Source: a bacterium | GTDB lineage: Bacteria; UBA4055 | Length of the DNA stretch: 64,000 nt | Direction: 5' to 3' | Assembly: GCA_029559475.1 (NCBI GenBank) | Contig: JAKQBN010000030.1 | Location: 62,001 to 126,000 of the forward strand | In this document: positions 26,529 through 37,651 of the stretch, piece after piece | How the letters are laid out: the number at the start of each line of letters is the position of its first letter | Position numbering within the stretch: the first letter of the stretch is position 1 | Notes under the pieces: model-generated | What the model saw: only the letters and a program-made list of their open reading frames with translations | The model's database searches: none | What the model was told of the DNA's origin: nothing | Made by a program: the position numbers and the translations under genes

Positions 26529-28483
26529 TTTATGACGTCCGAAAAATTTCTTGCGACTCTGAAACCTTTTATCACGCTTCTGCTCTCGGGACTGCCCGAA
26601 TATCTGCCGGTGCATTTTAAGTATCCGTCAGTAACATTATCCATCCAGTGACCGCCCCTCAAAACTCTTGGCGTTATATCCTTTGAATCAGGTCCTTTCT
26701 GGTCTGCTGATTCTGCATCTGAATAGTAATCATATCTGTCCCAGCACCATTCTTCCATATTGCCGCTCATATCATAAATACCGAGCTCATTAGGTTTTTT
26801 ACCCGCAACCTTCTTTGTTGATTTATCATTATTCCCTGCATACTCTGCAACTTCATTAATGTCTTTGCTTCCCGAATATTCAAACCCTTCGCTTTTATTT
26901 CCGCCCCTCGCGGCGTATTCCCATTCGGCTTCGGTAGGAAGCCTGTAACCGTCTGCTTTGAAATTACATATGATATTGTCGCCTGAGCCGCTGTAACACT
27001 TTTCCAGCCCTTCTTTCTCACTCAGTTTATTGCAGAATTCTACAGCCTCATACCAGCTTAACTGATCAACAGGATTATTTTCACCTTTGAATTCGCTCGG
27101 ATTCTTCCCTGTCAGCTCCTGATATTGAGCCTGGGTAACTTCTGTTTTGCTTATATAATAATCATTTAATGTTACATCGTGGGGCGGGCCCTCGTCGCTC
27201 CACATATTGCTCCCCATTTGAAATTTACCTCCCTCGACGAAAACAAAATCCTTTCCTGCGTCATAACCTTCTTCAAGTTTAATTTTCTTATTTATTTTAG
27301 CATCTTTCGTGACTATAACATCTTCAGCAGCTGTTTTAAAACCCTTTTTGCTGACTTTCAGCCTGTATGTGCCGGCAGGTACATTTGAGAAGGATTTTGA
27401 CCCTGTGGACGTATATTTTTCTCCTCCTGCCTCAGAAAGTTCGATATTTGCGCCTTCAGGTATTACTGTTATTTGTACCGTTCCTGTAAAAATCTGAGGG
27501 AAAAGATCTATGGTCTTTTTTTCGTTCCTTTTTAGGCTTATTTTTTTTTCAACAGGCTGAACTTTACTCATTTCAATTTTTACAGAGTGTTCTTTTGGCG
27601 GCAATTTTATATTTTTATATTCTGTGATCTGTTGCCCGTTTAGATATACTTTCGCTTTTTCATGCGTGTTTATTGTCAAAGTTGCTCGTATATCGGCTAA
27701 TTGGTAAGTTTTTTTCGTCTCCGGCCTTTTGATAATTACTGTTTCCTCTATATCTTCGTAGCCTTCAGGAGCATCAATCCTGATCCTGTATGTTCCTTCG
27801 GGATGATATGCCGGCAATGGAGTTTCGCCGATCCTGATGCTGTCGATATAAACAACAGCGCCGGGGGGATTTGAGTTTATCTCGAACTTGGCATTTTGGA
27901 TTTTTTCAAGTTTATATTCGAACATTGTTTTATCGGTGCTGACTTCAATTATTTTCTTATAAGTTTCATATCCTTCGCTTATTACTTTCAGTTCATGTTT
28001 TCCGACAGTTGTTTTTATGCTTTTTACACTGCCTTTTTCACTTCCGTCAAGAAATATGTTCGAATTTTCAGGCTCACCGATAAGGTTTATGGTAATATCT
28101 TCGATCTTTTTTTCTTCCCCGACTCCGGAAACTTCCAGAATATAAACCTTGTTGGATGCAAGCTGACGGGGGAACTGGTGTTTGAGAGAAATAAAGTCTG
28201 TTTTTATGAACTCGAGCATGCGGCTGCCGGGCTGCATGTAAACATGATAAATTCCATTGCCCATGTATTCCGACTTATCTAATGTCATGCTCTTGAAAGC
28301 AAGATTTTCAATATCTGTCTTGACCTTTAAGATCGCCACATAGTCGCCGTTATGATCCTTATAGCCGTATCTTTGGGCCGTTATACTGCCTGTATCCTCG
28401 TAAACATCCTTCACGATCTTGAATTGTGCTGAGAAGGTCAATACTGTTATAAGAAATATTAGTATAAGCTTAACTTTTTTCAA
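26525..28483 (-). CDS. Exported PEGA / SUMF1-domain protein (paralogue C)
   Basis: At 652 aa, the largest of the set. Signal peptide 1-19; N-terminal module 20-140 (QFKIVKDVYEDTGSITAQRY, YVAILKVKTDIENLAF). Four PEGA-type units follow at about 143-190, 205-265, 275-330 and 347-405 (NPPGAVVYIDSIRIGETPL, KVYLNGQQITEYKNIKLPP, IPEGANIELSEAGGEKY). SUMF1 domain 410-650: FVEGGKFQMGSNMWSDEGPP, ISKTEVTQAQYQELTG, GYRLPTEAEWEYAARGG, MSGNMEEWCWDRY, RVLRGGHW. No FGE-type cysteine pair. It ends by overlapping paralogue B (ATGA). A 120-bp gap with an AACTTT-GA-AAAGTT palindrome precedes it, so it could have its own promoter. Confidence 0.87.
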   Translation of the reverse strand: MKKVKLILIFLITVLTFSAQFKIVKDVYEDTGSITAQRYGYKDHNGDYVAILKVKTDIENLAFKSMTLDKSEYMGNGIYHVYMQPGSRMLEFIKTDFISLKHQFPRQLASNKVYILEVSGVGEEKKIEDITINLIGEPENSNIFLDGSEKGSVKSIKTTVGKHELKVISEGYETYKKIIEVSTDKTMFEYKLEKIQNAKFEINSNPPGAVVYIDSIRIGETPLPAYHPEGTYRIRIDAPEGYEDIEETVIIKRPETKKTYQLADIRATLTINTHEKAKVYLNGQQITEYKNIKLPPKEHSVKIEMSKVQPVEKKISLKRNEKKTIDLFPQIFTGTVQITVIPEGANIELSEAGGEKYTSTGSKSFSNVPAGTYRLKVSKKGFKTAAEDVIVTKDAKINKKIKLEEGYDAGKDFVFVEGGKFQMGSNMWSDEGPPHDVTLNDYYISKTEVTQAQYQELTGKNPSEFKGENNPVDQLSWYEAVEFCNKLSEKEGLEKCYSGSGDNIICNFKADGYRLPTEAEWEYAARGGNKSEGFEYSGSKDINEVAEYAGNNDKSTKKVAGKKPNELGIYDMSGNMEEWCWDRYDYYSDAESADQKGPDSKDITPRVLRGGHWMDNVTDGYLKCTGRYSGSPESRSVIKGFRVARNFSDVIK

Positions 28484-28510
28484 TTTTTACTTCCATAAAC
28501 GATAAATTAT

Positions 28511-28524
28511 AACTTTGAAAAGTT
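28511..28524. promoter_or_regulatory. Palindrome in the gap before paralogue C
   Basis: AACTTT-GA-AAAGTT, a perfect 6+2+6 inverted repeat, lies about 30 bp upstream of the 26525-28483 start, in the largest gap (about 120 bp) within the paralogue array. It may be a regulator site or promoter element; there is no further evidence. Confidence 0.3.
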
Positions 28525-28602
28525 AATAAAAGAATTTAGATTTTGCAAATAAATAGATTAATATGTATTAAAGCATTGCCACCGGTACAGAATTGTTAAG
28601 TT

Positions 28603-29982
<1,380 letters not shown>

Positions 29983-30021
29983 AAACATCTGTCCATATAA
30001 ATTAGAACTTGCGAAACGGAA

Positions 30022-31845
30022 CTATGGATGACGAACTACACGAAAGCCGGTAGTAAAGATCTTTTTGTCAGGAGGATAATAGTTCTGGAGGGTGATCAGG
30101 CTGCCAGACTCGTCACCGGCTGAGCATCCGCCGCGAACAACCCTGATAGAGCCGTCTGCGTACCCGTCCCAGCACCATTCTTCAACATTTCCGCTCATGT
30201 CATGAATTCCAAGTTCGTTCGGTTTTTTCGTTTCTACGGGTTGAATGACGCCGTTTTCAGTATTGTTAAAACACCATCCGACATCGTTTATTGAATTGCT
30301 TCCTGAATATTTGTATCCTCCGCTCCTTTTCCCGCCTTTCGCCGCATATTCCCATTCTGCTTCGGTAGGAAGCCTGTAGCCGTTCGCGCTGAAATCGCAA
30401 ATAATGCCTGAGCCGGACCCGCTGTAACATTTCTGCCGCATTTCCGTTTCGCTCAGTTTGTTGCAGAACTCGACCGCTTCGTACCATGTAACTGATTCCA
30501 CAGGCAGATCATCCCCTTTCGATCTGCTCGGATCATTTCCCATTAAAGTTTTCCACTGGGCTTGTGTCACCTCCGTTTTTCCTATATAAAAATCGCCAGC
30601 CTTATAGCCCTGAACCAACACATAATCTGAGCCGGGTTCGAGCTTAATGCCCTTTTTCTCGAACGCATCTGCAGTCAGGTTAATTTCCTGAGTTACGTTC
30701 TTAAAGCCTTTTTTGCTTACCTTAAGATTATATACACCGACTGGTATATTTGAAAAAGTTTTTGAACCTTTATCAGAATATTTCTCCCGTCCGTCTTCAG
30801 TCAGTTCTATTTTAGCATCCGGCGGAATTACTTCTATCCGAATCGTTCCGGTTGAGATGACAGGAAAAAGATCAAGTGTTTTGTTTTCTTTCTTTTTGAG
30901 TATGAATATTTTTTCAAGAGGTTTTGATTTGTTCATTTCAACTCTGACCACGCACCTCTGCGGCGTTAATTTCAGATCTATAAGCTCGGTCAGCTGCACG
31001 CCGTTAAGATATACTTTAGCGTTTTCGTTCGTATTAATTGTCAGTGTGGCTCTAATATCGTTAAGCTGATATTTCTTTTTCGTTTCAGGCGTTGTTATTT
31101 CAATAGCCTCCTCGATATCTTCGTAATTTTCGAATGAAAGTCTTATTCTGTATGTTCCCGGAGGATAAAATGTTGAGACCGGCGTTCTTCCGATCTGAAC
31201 TCCGTCTATATACGCCTTTGCTCCGGCAGGTTCGGAATCAATCAGGAGAGAGGCTTCTTCGATCCTTTCCATTTTATATTTGAACAACGTATTTGCTGGT
31301 TTAACTTCTATTGTATCAACAACCGATCGGAAGCCGTCTTTTGAAATTTTTAATTCATGCCTGCCTACCGAAGCCGTCAGATTCGATATGCTGCCTTTAT
31401 CCTCGCCGTCAAGAAATATGACCGCATTCTCAGGCTCAACAAGAATATTTATGGTTATATCTTCCATTTGCTGTTGATCGGCTACGCCGTTAATCTCGAT
31501 CATATAAACCGTATTCGATTTCAGTTTGAAAGGAAATTCATGATTTTTTGGTATATAGCCGTCCTTTTTGAACTTGATATTCTTTGTTTCAGGCTGAAGA
31601 TATACGAGGTATATACCTTCCTGGTAATAATCGTGTTTTTCATATCCCATGCTTTCAAACTGCAGCTCTTTAACATTCGTGTGAACTTTCAAAATCGCGC
31701 ACCAGTTGCCGTTAACGTCTCTGTAGGCGTACTTCTGAGCTGCCGGATCACCTGAGAGCCCGGTAATATCTTTTACGATCTCGAACTGGGCGGAAAAAAC
31801 CAGTGATACTATTAAGAAAATGAATATGGTTCTTATTACTTTCAT
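30022..31845 (-). CDS. Exported PEGA / SUMF1-domain protein (paralogue E)
   Basis: A 607-aa protein with signal peptide 1-19, N-terminal module 20-140 (QFEIVKDITGLSGDPAAQKY, GNWCAILKVHTNVKELQF) and four PEGA-type units at about 143-400 (PENAVIFLDGEDKGSISNL; SEPAGAKAYIDGVQIGRTPV; KVYLNGVQLTELIDLKLTP; IPPDAKIELTEDGREKYSD). A SUMF1 domain runs from about 405 to 605 but is shortened at its start: it goes from YVLVQGYKAGDFYIGKTEVTQ straight into the fold and misses the usual GGxFxMG segment. GYRLPTEAEWEYAAKGG and MSGNVEEWCWDGY are intact. The RVVRGG stretch carries one Cys but no CxxxxC pair. It is 22 bp downstream of paralogue F. Confidence 0.86.
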   Translation of the reverse strand: MKVIRTIFIFLIVSLVFSAQFEIVKDITGLSGDPAAQKYAYRDVNGNWCAILKVHTNVKELQFESMGYEKHDYYQEGIYLVYLQPETKNIKFKKDGYIPKNHEFPFKLKSNTVYMIEINGVADQQQMEDITINILVEPENAVIFLDGEDKGSISNLTASVGRHELKISKDGFRSVVDTIEVKPANTLFKYKMERIEEASLLIDSEPAGAKAYIDGVQIGRTPVSTFYPPGTYRIRLSFENYEDIEEAIEITTPETKKKYQLNDIRATLTINTNENAKVYLNGVQLTELIDLKLTPQRCVVRVEMNKSKPLEKIFILKKKENKTLDLFPVISTGTIRIEVIPPDAKIELTEDGREKYSDKGSKTFSNIPVGVYNLKVSKKGFKNVTQEINLTADAFEKKGIKLEPGSDYVLVQGYKAGDFYIGKTEVTQAQWKTLMGNDPSRSKGDDLPVESVTWYEAVEFCNKLSETEMRQKCYSGSGSGIICDFSANGYRLPTEAEWEYAAKGGKRSGGYKYSGSNSINDVGWCFNNTENGVIQPVETKKPNELGIHDMSGNVEEWCWDGYADGSIRVVRGGCSAGDESGSLITLQNYYPPDKKIFTTGFRVVRHP

Positions 31846-31867
31846 ATTTTAAGTTCTGCCTTTTTTT

Positions 31868-33334
31868 TCATGGAAGCCGCACTACACGAAACCCGATGTG
31901 GGAGCTTTTATATCGCATAGTGCTGCTGTCGCGCGATGTAAACCGGCTTTGAATTGCGTCCACCAGCCATGAACCGCCCCGAATAACGCGCGTCGCCCCT
32001 TCTATGTCCCAGTCCCAGCACCATTCCCACACGTTTCCGCTCATATCGTATATTCCGATCTCGTTAGGTTTTTTAGTAGCTACAGGTTTCGATTTTATTC
32101 CTGAATTCAGGTTGAACCATCCGACTTCTTCTATCGAATCGCTTCCGGAAAACTTATATCCCATACTCCGGCTTCCGCCTTTCGCAGCGTATTCCCATTC
32201 AGCTCCGGTAGGCAGCCTGTAGCCGTTCGCTTTGAAGTCGCATTTTATACTTGCCCCTGAACCGCTGTAGCATTTCTGAAGGCCTTCCATTTCACTCAGT
32301 TTATTGCAGTATTTTACAGCATCACTCCAGCTTATAGTCTCGACCGGAAGATCCTCCCCTTTGAACTCGCTCGGATCATTTCCCATCACAGCTTTCCACT
32401 GGGCTTGAGTCACTTCGGTTTTGCCGATATAGAACTCTCCTGTTCTAAAACCCCGCACAAGAATATAGTCTCCTCCCGGCTCATTGGTCTTATCATTACT
32501 AACGCTCTTTAAATCTTGTATATCTGACTGTGAGTCTGAATTTGAATTTTTGAGGACATATGATCTTTTTGTTTCAGGCCCTTTTATTTCGATAGTCTCC
32601 TCGAAATCTTCATAGCTGCCGAGTGATAGTCTTACCCTGTATGTCCCTTCAGGGTAAAATGATGAGACCGGAGTTTTCCCGATCTGAACTCCGTCAATAT
32701 ATGCGATTGCTCCGCCCGGTTCTGAATCAATTACGATTACAGCTTCCGCTATTCTGTCAAGTTTATATTTGAACAATGTGTTCTTCGGATCGACATGTAT
32801 CGTTTCGGTTCGGGACTGATAACCATCCTTTGTTATTTTTAATTCGTGACGGCCTACGGATGTATTCAGACTTATTATTCCGCCCTTTTCATCTCCGTCG
32901 AGAGTGATGATAGAATTTTCAGGTTCAACGAGAATGCTGATGGTAATCTCTTCTATCTTTTGTAATTCTCCTGCGCCTTTGAGTTCGAGCATGTAAACAG
33001 TATTCGGTTTCAGTTTGAACGGGAAGTTATGGCTTTTTGTGATACTGCCTTCTTTTTTAAACTTGAGATTCTTAGTATCAGGCTGAAGATATACAAGATA
33101 AACTCCTTCACCTCTATAATCGTGCTTTTCATAGCCTATCCCTTCGAACTGAAGATCTTTTACATCAGTGTGAACCTTTAAAATTGCGCACCACTGGCCG
33201 TTGACATCCTTGTAGCCGTACCTTTGAGCCGTGAGGTCGCCGGGAAGTTCCGTAACATCCTTCACTATCTCAAACTGGGCAGAGAACGACAATGCTGCTA
33301 TAAAAAATATTAGTATAAACTTAATCTTTTTCAT
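31868..33334 (-). CDS. Exported PEGA / SUMF1-domain protein (paralogue F)
   Basis: A 488-aa protein with signal peptide 1-19 and the N-terminal module at 20-140 (QFEIVKDVTELPGDLTAQRY, GQWCAILKVHTDVKDLQF). Two PEGA units lie at about 143-250 (PENSIITLDGDEKGGIISL; SEPGGAIAYIDGVQIGKTPV), then a short Ser/Asn-rich linker and a SUMF1 domain at about 272-486 (YILVRGFRTGEFYIGKTEVTQ, GYRLPTGAEWEYAAKGG, MSGNVWEWCWDWD, RVIRGGSW). Like E it misses the GGxFxMG segment. The two central PEGA units of C and E are absent, as if removed by recombination. I start at the ATG at 33334 (MKKIKFIL) and not 6 codons earlier. It is the first of five tandem paralogues, 24 bp after the FlgT/NTF2-like gene. Confidence 0.86.
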   Translation of the reverse strand: MKKIKFILIFFIAALSFSAQFEIVKDVTELPGDLTAQRYGYKDVNGQWCAILKVHTDVKDLQFEGIGYEKHDYRGEGVYLVYLQPDTKNLKFKKEGSITKSHNFPFKLKPNTVYMLELKGAGELQKIEEITISILVEPENSIITLDGDEKGGIISLNTSVGRHELKITKDGYQSRTETIHVDPKNTLFKYKLDRIAEAVIVIDSEPGGAIAYIDGVQIGKTPVSSFYPEGTYRVRLSLGSYEDFEETIEIKGPETKRSYVLKNSNSDSQSDIQDLKSVSNDKTNEPGGDYILVRGFRTGEFYIGKTEVTQAQWKAVMGNDPSEFKGEDLPVETISWSDAVKYCNKLSEMEGLQKCYSGSGASIKCDFKANGYRLPTGAEWEYAAKGGSRSMGYKFSGSDSIEEVGWFNLNSGIKSKPVATKKPNEIGIYDMSGNVWEWCWDWDIEGATRVIRGGSWLVDAIQSRFTSRDSSTMRYKSSHIGFRVVRLP

Positions 33335-33358
33335 ATTTACACTTCTGCTCAAAAAAAT

Positions 33359-35578
33359 CTAAAAACTGAAATCTGTAATTCCTATTATACTTCCGTCCGG
33401 ATTTTTTTCCGGCTGCCAGGATCTGACATATATCTTCGGCTTTTTAGGATCGCCTAAATCCATCATCAGGAAGAGATAGCCTTCATCTGCGTAATTTGAG
33501 GAATAATAATTCTGCTTTATCTGGATGCCGTATATCCTTTCACCGTTTCCTGCTTTTTTAATATCCGTGCTGTCGAACTGAATGTTGATGAATTCGTTCG
33601 ATTTGAATGCCGATCTCAGATTTTCAATATACTCGCTCTTGCTCAGCTTTGTATATCTTACTTTATCCTTGATCTGGTTCTGCATCTCGCCTATGTTCTT
33701 GGTCGGGTCGGGGTTGAGCATCTTTCCGATTATAATGATCGCGTTCTCGGCAAAAATATTATTTATGTAATCAAGCTGTTTAAGGCAGTATGCGGTCTTG
33801 TAGAACTCCATGAACTGAATGATCTGCATTTTCTCGGCGGCTGTGGCGAATGCGTCGCTTTTTTTAAGAATGTCGCCTATTGAAGTGTTTGACAGGCTGA
33901 ACGAAAGATGGTCTATAAGAAGGTCTTTGTTGAATATGATGTTGACATCCTCCATCGTGGCTTTCGTATTGCCTTTGTGGGTGAATTTCATCGGAATGGA
34001 TCTGACCGTTATCTGATCGTTGACGATAGCGGTTTTTAAATCGAAAGTATCGGACATCATCCTGGCGTTGCCGTATTTTATTATGGAATTGAACGTCTTT
34101 AAGCCTTCGGGAGTGAAGAATTTATCAATCCCTTCGTATTTGCATGACTTTATCGCTTTTACGATCTCGGCGGTGATTGAATTGCAATTGTCGATCTGAT
34201 CCTGACTTAAGTCTGTTGCCTCGTAATTCTTCTTCTCGGCAGGTTCGATCTTAGGTAAAACACTGTCCTGTACATTAGAATTATTAACGGCAGACACATT
34301 ATTGATCCTGAAATTCTCGACTTTTACAACAGGTTCAGAAACGACCGGCTTTGCCTGTTTTGCGTTCAGAGGGACGATTATTCTCGAAGTTTCGAATCGC
34401 GCTCCTGCCACGCCTTCTATCACCCGATTGAGCGATTTATTAATGCAGCTTTGCTTTTCGTACCTGTATTCGACATCGAATCTAATCCTGTCAAGATTCT
34501 TTGCGTACTCTCCGTAGAATTCGCAGCTTCCCGTTCCGTTCCTTACCGGCTGTTCTATGCTTGAGTCGCTACCCATAAAATACCTGTAGTCAAGATCCTG
34601 AACAGGGCTGTTTCTGAACTTTGCCGTGAAATACACCGTTTTTGAATCTTTTTCTTCCCTGATGTCATTGATCTCGAAACTTAAAGATTTCATTATCGAA
34701 TTTATCTTATCGGGCAATGCGAGAGCAAGCATTTTACCGGAAAATTCTTCGGGAAGATCATTTATCTTTATGTTCTTGTAGTACGGATAGCTTCTTAAAA
34801 GAGACAGCCCCCAGTAATAATATCTGACTGCGCTTCCGACATTTAGATCCTTTTCGTGCTTTACGGCCATTCCGAGATACTCTCCGATCATTCTCACTCT
34901 TTGATCGAACATCTTCGGCAACTCGTCTTTTTTTATATATTTTAATACTGTCTCGCCCTCGGTCTTCCTTTTAAAATACTGGTCGAAATCTGTTCTGTAT
35001 GTGCATATATTCGATCTGGTGTAATCGAAAAGATCTTCGCTTTCATCAATCAGATCTGCAAAATTATCTTTTATATCAACAGCGATATTCTCGATAAGCT
35101 TATCAGTAGCTCCGTCTTCGGCTTTTTTCGCGCTTTTATCCGACATCTCCCCGAAATAATACTGTCCGGACAGCTTAATATTTTCAATGCTGTCAGCGCT
35201 TTTTTTCTTGAGCTCTTCGGATAGTTCTTTCAATTTTCTAAGAACTTCATCCTCATTGATGTCGAAAGTGACAACACACTTAATATAGCCTTCGTTCCTG
35301 TCGAGAACCGGATATTCTTCTTTTACATTTCTAACATCTGCCTCGATCTTTGCGACGATAATGTCTTTCTGAAGCTCATAATCTTTTATAACAGTTTCGC
35401 TTGAAATGAACATCGCGAAGTTCTCAAGTCCGTTCCTTACAGCTTCCTTTTTAAACTTTTCCTTTGCTCCCGAAATAGAAAGATCATCCCCGAACCTGCC
35501 TTCAGCCGTACCCTGAATATTTTTCGGCCAGACTGAAAATAATAAGCTAAGTATCGCTACAAGTACCGTTTTTTTCAT
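33359..35578 (-). CDS. Exported protein with FlgT/LPP20-like N-domain and NTF2-like C-terminal part
   Basis: A 739-aa protein with an N-terminal signal peptide (1-18). Residues about 22-115 (NIQGTAEGRFGDDLSISGAKE, EAVRNGLENFAMFISSET, GYIKCVVTFDINEDEV) resemble the FlgT-N/LPP20 fold, in which a conserved helix follows the AxxEAxRNA-type motif. The middle (130-440) is unassigned. Residues about 455-735 look like one or two NTF2-like domains, ending with YADEGYLFLMMDLGD and IYVRSWQPE, a signature I know from Bacteroidales proteins encoded near PEGA/SUMF1 genes. It lies between the LPP20 gene (26 bp upstream) and paralogue F (24 bp downstream), so it very likely belongs to the same system. Function unknown. 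Confidence 0.75.
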   Translation of the reverse strand: MKKTVLVAILSLLFSVWPKNIQGTAEGRFGDDLSISGAKEKFKKEAVRNGLENFAMFISSETVIKDYELQKDIIVAKIEADVRNVKEEYPVLDRNEGYIKCVVTFDINEDEVLRKLKELSEELKKKSADSIENIKLSGQYYFGEMSDKSAKKAEDGATDKLIENIAVDIKDNFADLIDESEDLFDYTRSNICTYRTDFDQYFKRKTEGETVLKYIKKDELPKMFDQRVRMIGEYLGMAVKHEKDLNVGSAVRYYYWGLSLLRSYPYYKNIKINDLPEEFSGKMLALALPDKINSIMKSLSFEINDIREEKDSKTVYFTAKFRNSPVQDLDYRYFMGSDSSIEQPVRNGTGSCEFYGEYAKNLDRIRFDVEYRYEKQSCINKSLNRVIEGVAGARFETSRIIVPLNAKQAKPVVSEPVVKVENFRINNVSAVNNSNVQDSVLPKIEPAEKKNYEATDLSQDQIDNCNSITAEIVKAIKSCKYEGIDKFFTPEGLKTFNSIIKYGNARMMSDTFDLKTAIVNDQITVRSIPMKFTHKGNTKATMEDVNIIFNKDLLIDHLSFSLSNTSIGDILKKSDAFATAAEKMQIIQFMEFYKTAYCLKQLDYINNIFAENAIIIIGKMLNPDPTKNIGEMQNQIKDKVRYTKLSKSEYIENLRSAFKSNEFINIQFDSTDIKKAGNGERIYGIQIKQNYYSSNYADEGYLFLMMDLGDPKKPKIYVRSWQPEKNPDGSIIGITDFSF

Positions 35579-35604
35579 TTGAGTCCTGCTTTATAAATTA
35601 AAAC

Positions 35605-36717
35605 TTACTTTAAAATCGCCATTACTCTGCATTCGCCTAAAAACTTCTGAGTTTTAGCAGCATCGGCTATCTTAGCAGCATCGGCATCCGACAGAACTAT
35701 ATCGGCCTTGTTTTCGCCTTTCACTCCGACCGCTTTGATTATTAAAGGATTACTGCCAATACGTGTATTCTCTTTAGCTTTGTTCATATCTTTTAAATAA
35801 CCGATCATTCCCTGCTGAGTCGCAAAGCTTTCCGACACCATTGAGCTTCCGTAAACTTCCGTTCCGGCCTGGCTGAATACTTTAGGCGCAAGGGCAGGTC
35901 TGACATCAACGCCTTTACAGTCTATTATAAGCCCGGTATAAGCAGCTGCTCCGGTTGAAGAGACTATATCTGAAAGTTTATATGTCGCTTCAGGCACGAT
36001 CGGATATTCTTCATCAAAATCCATGTTATCCATAAGAACCGACGCGAATCCCGGTATAGGCTGAAGATTGTCGCCGAGTTTTACTTCGCAAGTGATCTCC
36101 ACGCTGCCGTCGTCAAAGTATTTTTCGCTGCCTTTTACGGTATGGGCATTTTTTACTATCCCTTCAGCAAGCGCATCGATCTTGTCCATCTCGACAGCTC
36201 CGTCCTTCATCATTGATGCTGAGGCCAGATAAAGTCCTTTTGTCCTTTCGAGGATCTTTCTTTTTGCGTCAAGTTCTGCCGCCCTTAAAGCCATCGGTCT
36301 TGCTTTTCCTGCGCCGATCCCGGTTACCTGAACGACTTTTCCCGCCCAGTCCAGATCGCCGAGACTCATTTCCACGGTCATTTCAACAGTTCCGTCTTCT
36401 TTATATACGGGAGCTCCGACAAGCTCATAATATTTCGCTATCCCCTCAGTCTTTGTTGTTATCACATCTGAAGTGGTCATAGCTTCGCTGACCGTCGTCT
36501 CGCTTGTAACATACATTCCTTTCAGTTCTTCGATTATTCTCCTTACCGCATCCATTTCGGCGGCCCTTAATGCCCCGAACCTCCTCTGGGCAGCATTTTT
36601 GTGATCAGGATTCGGCATTCCTACGCCTGTAGCAGTAACTTTTCTTCCGATCATGTCAACCTGTGCAAATGCCGCCATTACTGTCAAAAGCAGCACGATG
36701 TTAAATAACTTTTTCAT
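35605..36717 (-). CDS. Exported LPP20-family protein with two LPP20 domains
   Basis: A 370-aa exported protein with signal peptide 1-18 and no lipobox Cys, so probably periplasmic and not a lipoprotein. Two tandem LPP20-type domains are visible at about 25-125 (VTATGVGMPNPDH, RRFGALRAAEMDAVRRIIEELKGMYV) and 128-220 (VQVTGIGAGKARPMALRAAELDAKRKILERTKGLYL). The C-terminal third contains TGLIIDCKGVDVRPALAPKVF, typical of related FlgT-associated envelope proteins. It is the first gene of the SUMF1 array and starts only 25 bp after the rpoD stop, so it probably shares a transcript with the sigma factor. Confidence 0.8.
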   Translation of the reverse strand: MKKLFNIVLLLTVMAAFAQVDMIGRKVTATGVGMPNPDHKNAAQRRFGALRAAEMDAVRRIIEELKGMYVTSETTVSEAMTTSDVITTKTEGIAKYYELVGAPVYKEDGTVEMTVEMSLGDLDWAGKVVQVTGIGAGKARPMALRAAELDAKRKILERTKGLYLASASMMKDGAVEMDKIDALAEGIVKNAHTVKGSEKYFDDGSVEITCEVKLGDNLQPIPGFASVLMDNMDFDEEYPIVPEATYKLSDIVSSTGAAAYTGLIIDCKGVDVRPALAPKVFSQAGTEVYGSSMVSESFATQQGMIGYLKDMNKAKENTRIGSNPLIIKAVGVKGENKADIVLSDADAAKIADAAKTQKFLGECRVMAILK

Positions 36718-36742
36718 AATTTTCCTCTACCTGATTATATTT

Positions 36743-37612
36743 TTATCCTAAATAAGCCCTGAGAGCTTTTGACCTAGACGTATGCCTAAGTCTTCTGATA
36801 GCCTTTTCCTTGATCTGGCGAACGCGCTCTCTCGTCAGCTCGAACTTTGCGCCGATCTCCTCAAGCGTAAGCGGATGGTCCTGATCTATTCCGAAATATA
36901 GCATTATTACTTCTTTTTCACGATTGGTCAAAGATTTTAGAGCAATATCTATTTCTTCCCTTAATGAATCGTCAAAAAGCTGTTTGTCCGGAGAAGGCTG
37001 TTTATCTTCTTTGAGAACATCCAGAAGCCTGTTATCCTCGCCCGGTGCGAATTCCGCATCTATTGAAAGGTGCTTACCGGATATCTTAAGAGTGTCTGTA
37101 ACTTCGAGCTCTGTAGTCTCAAGAGCTTCTGCGATCTCCTCGGGTGTCGGTTCCCTCTCGAATTTCTTCTCAAGGCTTGTCATTGCTTTTGTGATCTTGC
37201 TGAGAGCTCCGACTTTATTTAATGGAAGCCTTACCACCCTCGACTGCTCTGCTAAAGCCTGCAGTATCGCCTGTCTTATCCACCAGACGGCGTATGAAAT
37301 GAATTTAAATCCTTTAGTTTCATCGAACCTGTGCGCTGCTTTGATCAACCCCATATTACCTTCATTTATAAGGTCGATCAGGCTCATTCCCTGATTCTGA
37401 TACTGCTTGGCGACCGATACCACAAAACGAAGATTGGCCCTGACAAGTTTTTCCAGTAATTTATCCTTGTCCGGACCATCCTCATGCATTTTTCGCGAGA
37501 GTTCAACCTCTTCTTCGGCATTTAAAAGATCTTCTTCACCTATCTCCTGGAGATATTTGTCAAGAAGCTGATTTGACCTTACCGGCCCGCTGTTCCCGTT
37601 TGTTGCGCCCAA
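36743..37612 (-). CDS. rpoD: Primary (RpoD/SigA-type) RNA polymerase sigma factor
   Basis: A 289-aa sigma-70 factor without region 1.1, of the length and sequence type of the Bacteroidota housekeeping sigma. Region 1.2 is [20 protein letters not shown]; region 2 is [20 protein letters not shown] and [20 protein letters not shown]; region 3 follows [14 protein letters not shown]; region 4.2 is [20 protein letters not shown]. The start codon is TTG at 37612 with GAGGGGAGGG 4 nt upstream; 18 residues before KYLQEIG is the normal distance. It lies between htrA (about 40 bp) and the LPP20 gene (25 bp), which is an unusual neighbourhood. Confidence 0.93.
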   Translation of the reverse strand: MGATNGNSGPVRSNQLLDKYLQEIGEEDLLNAEEEVELSRKMHEDGPDKDKLLEKLVRANLRFVVSVAKQYQNQGMSLIDLINEGNMGLIKAAHRFDETKGFKFISYAVWWIRQAILQALAEQSRVVRLPLNKVGALSKITKAMTSLEKKFEREPTPEEIAEALETTELEVTDTLKISGKHLSIDAEFAPGEDNRLLDVLKEDKQPSPDKQLFDDSLREEIDIALKSLTNREKEVIMLYFGIDQDHPLTLEEIGAKFELTRERVRQIKEKAIRRLRHTSRSKALRAYLG

Positions 37613-37651
37613 ATAGCCCTCCCCTCATCAGGTTATCAAGCGCCTTATTCA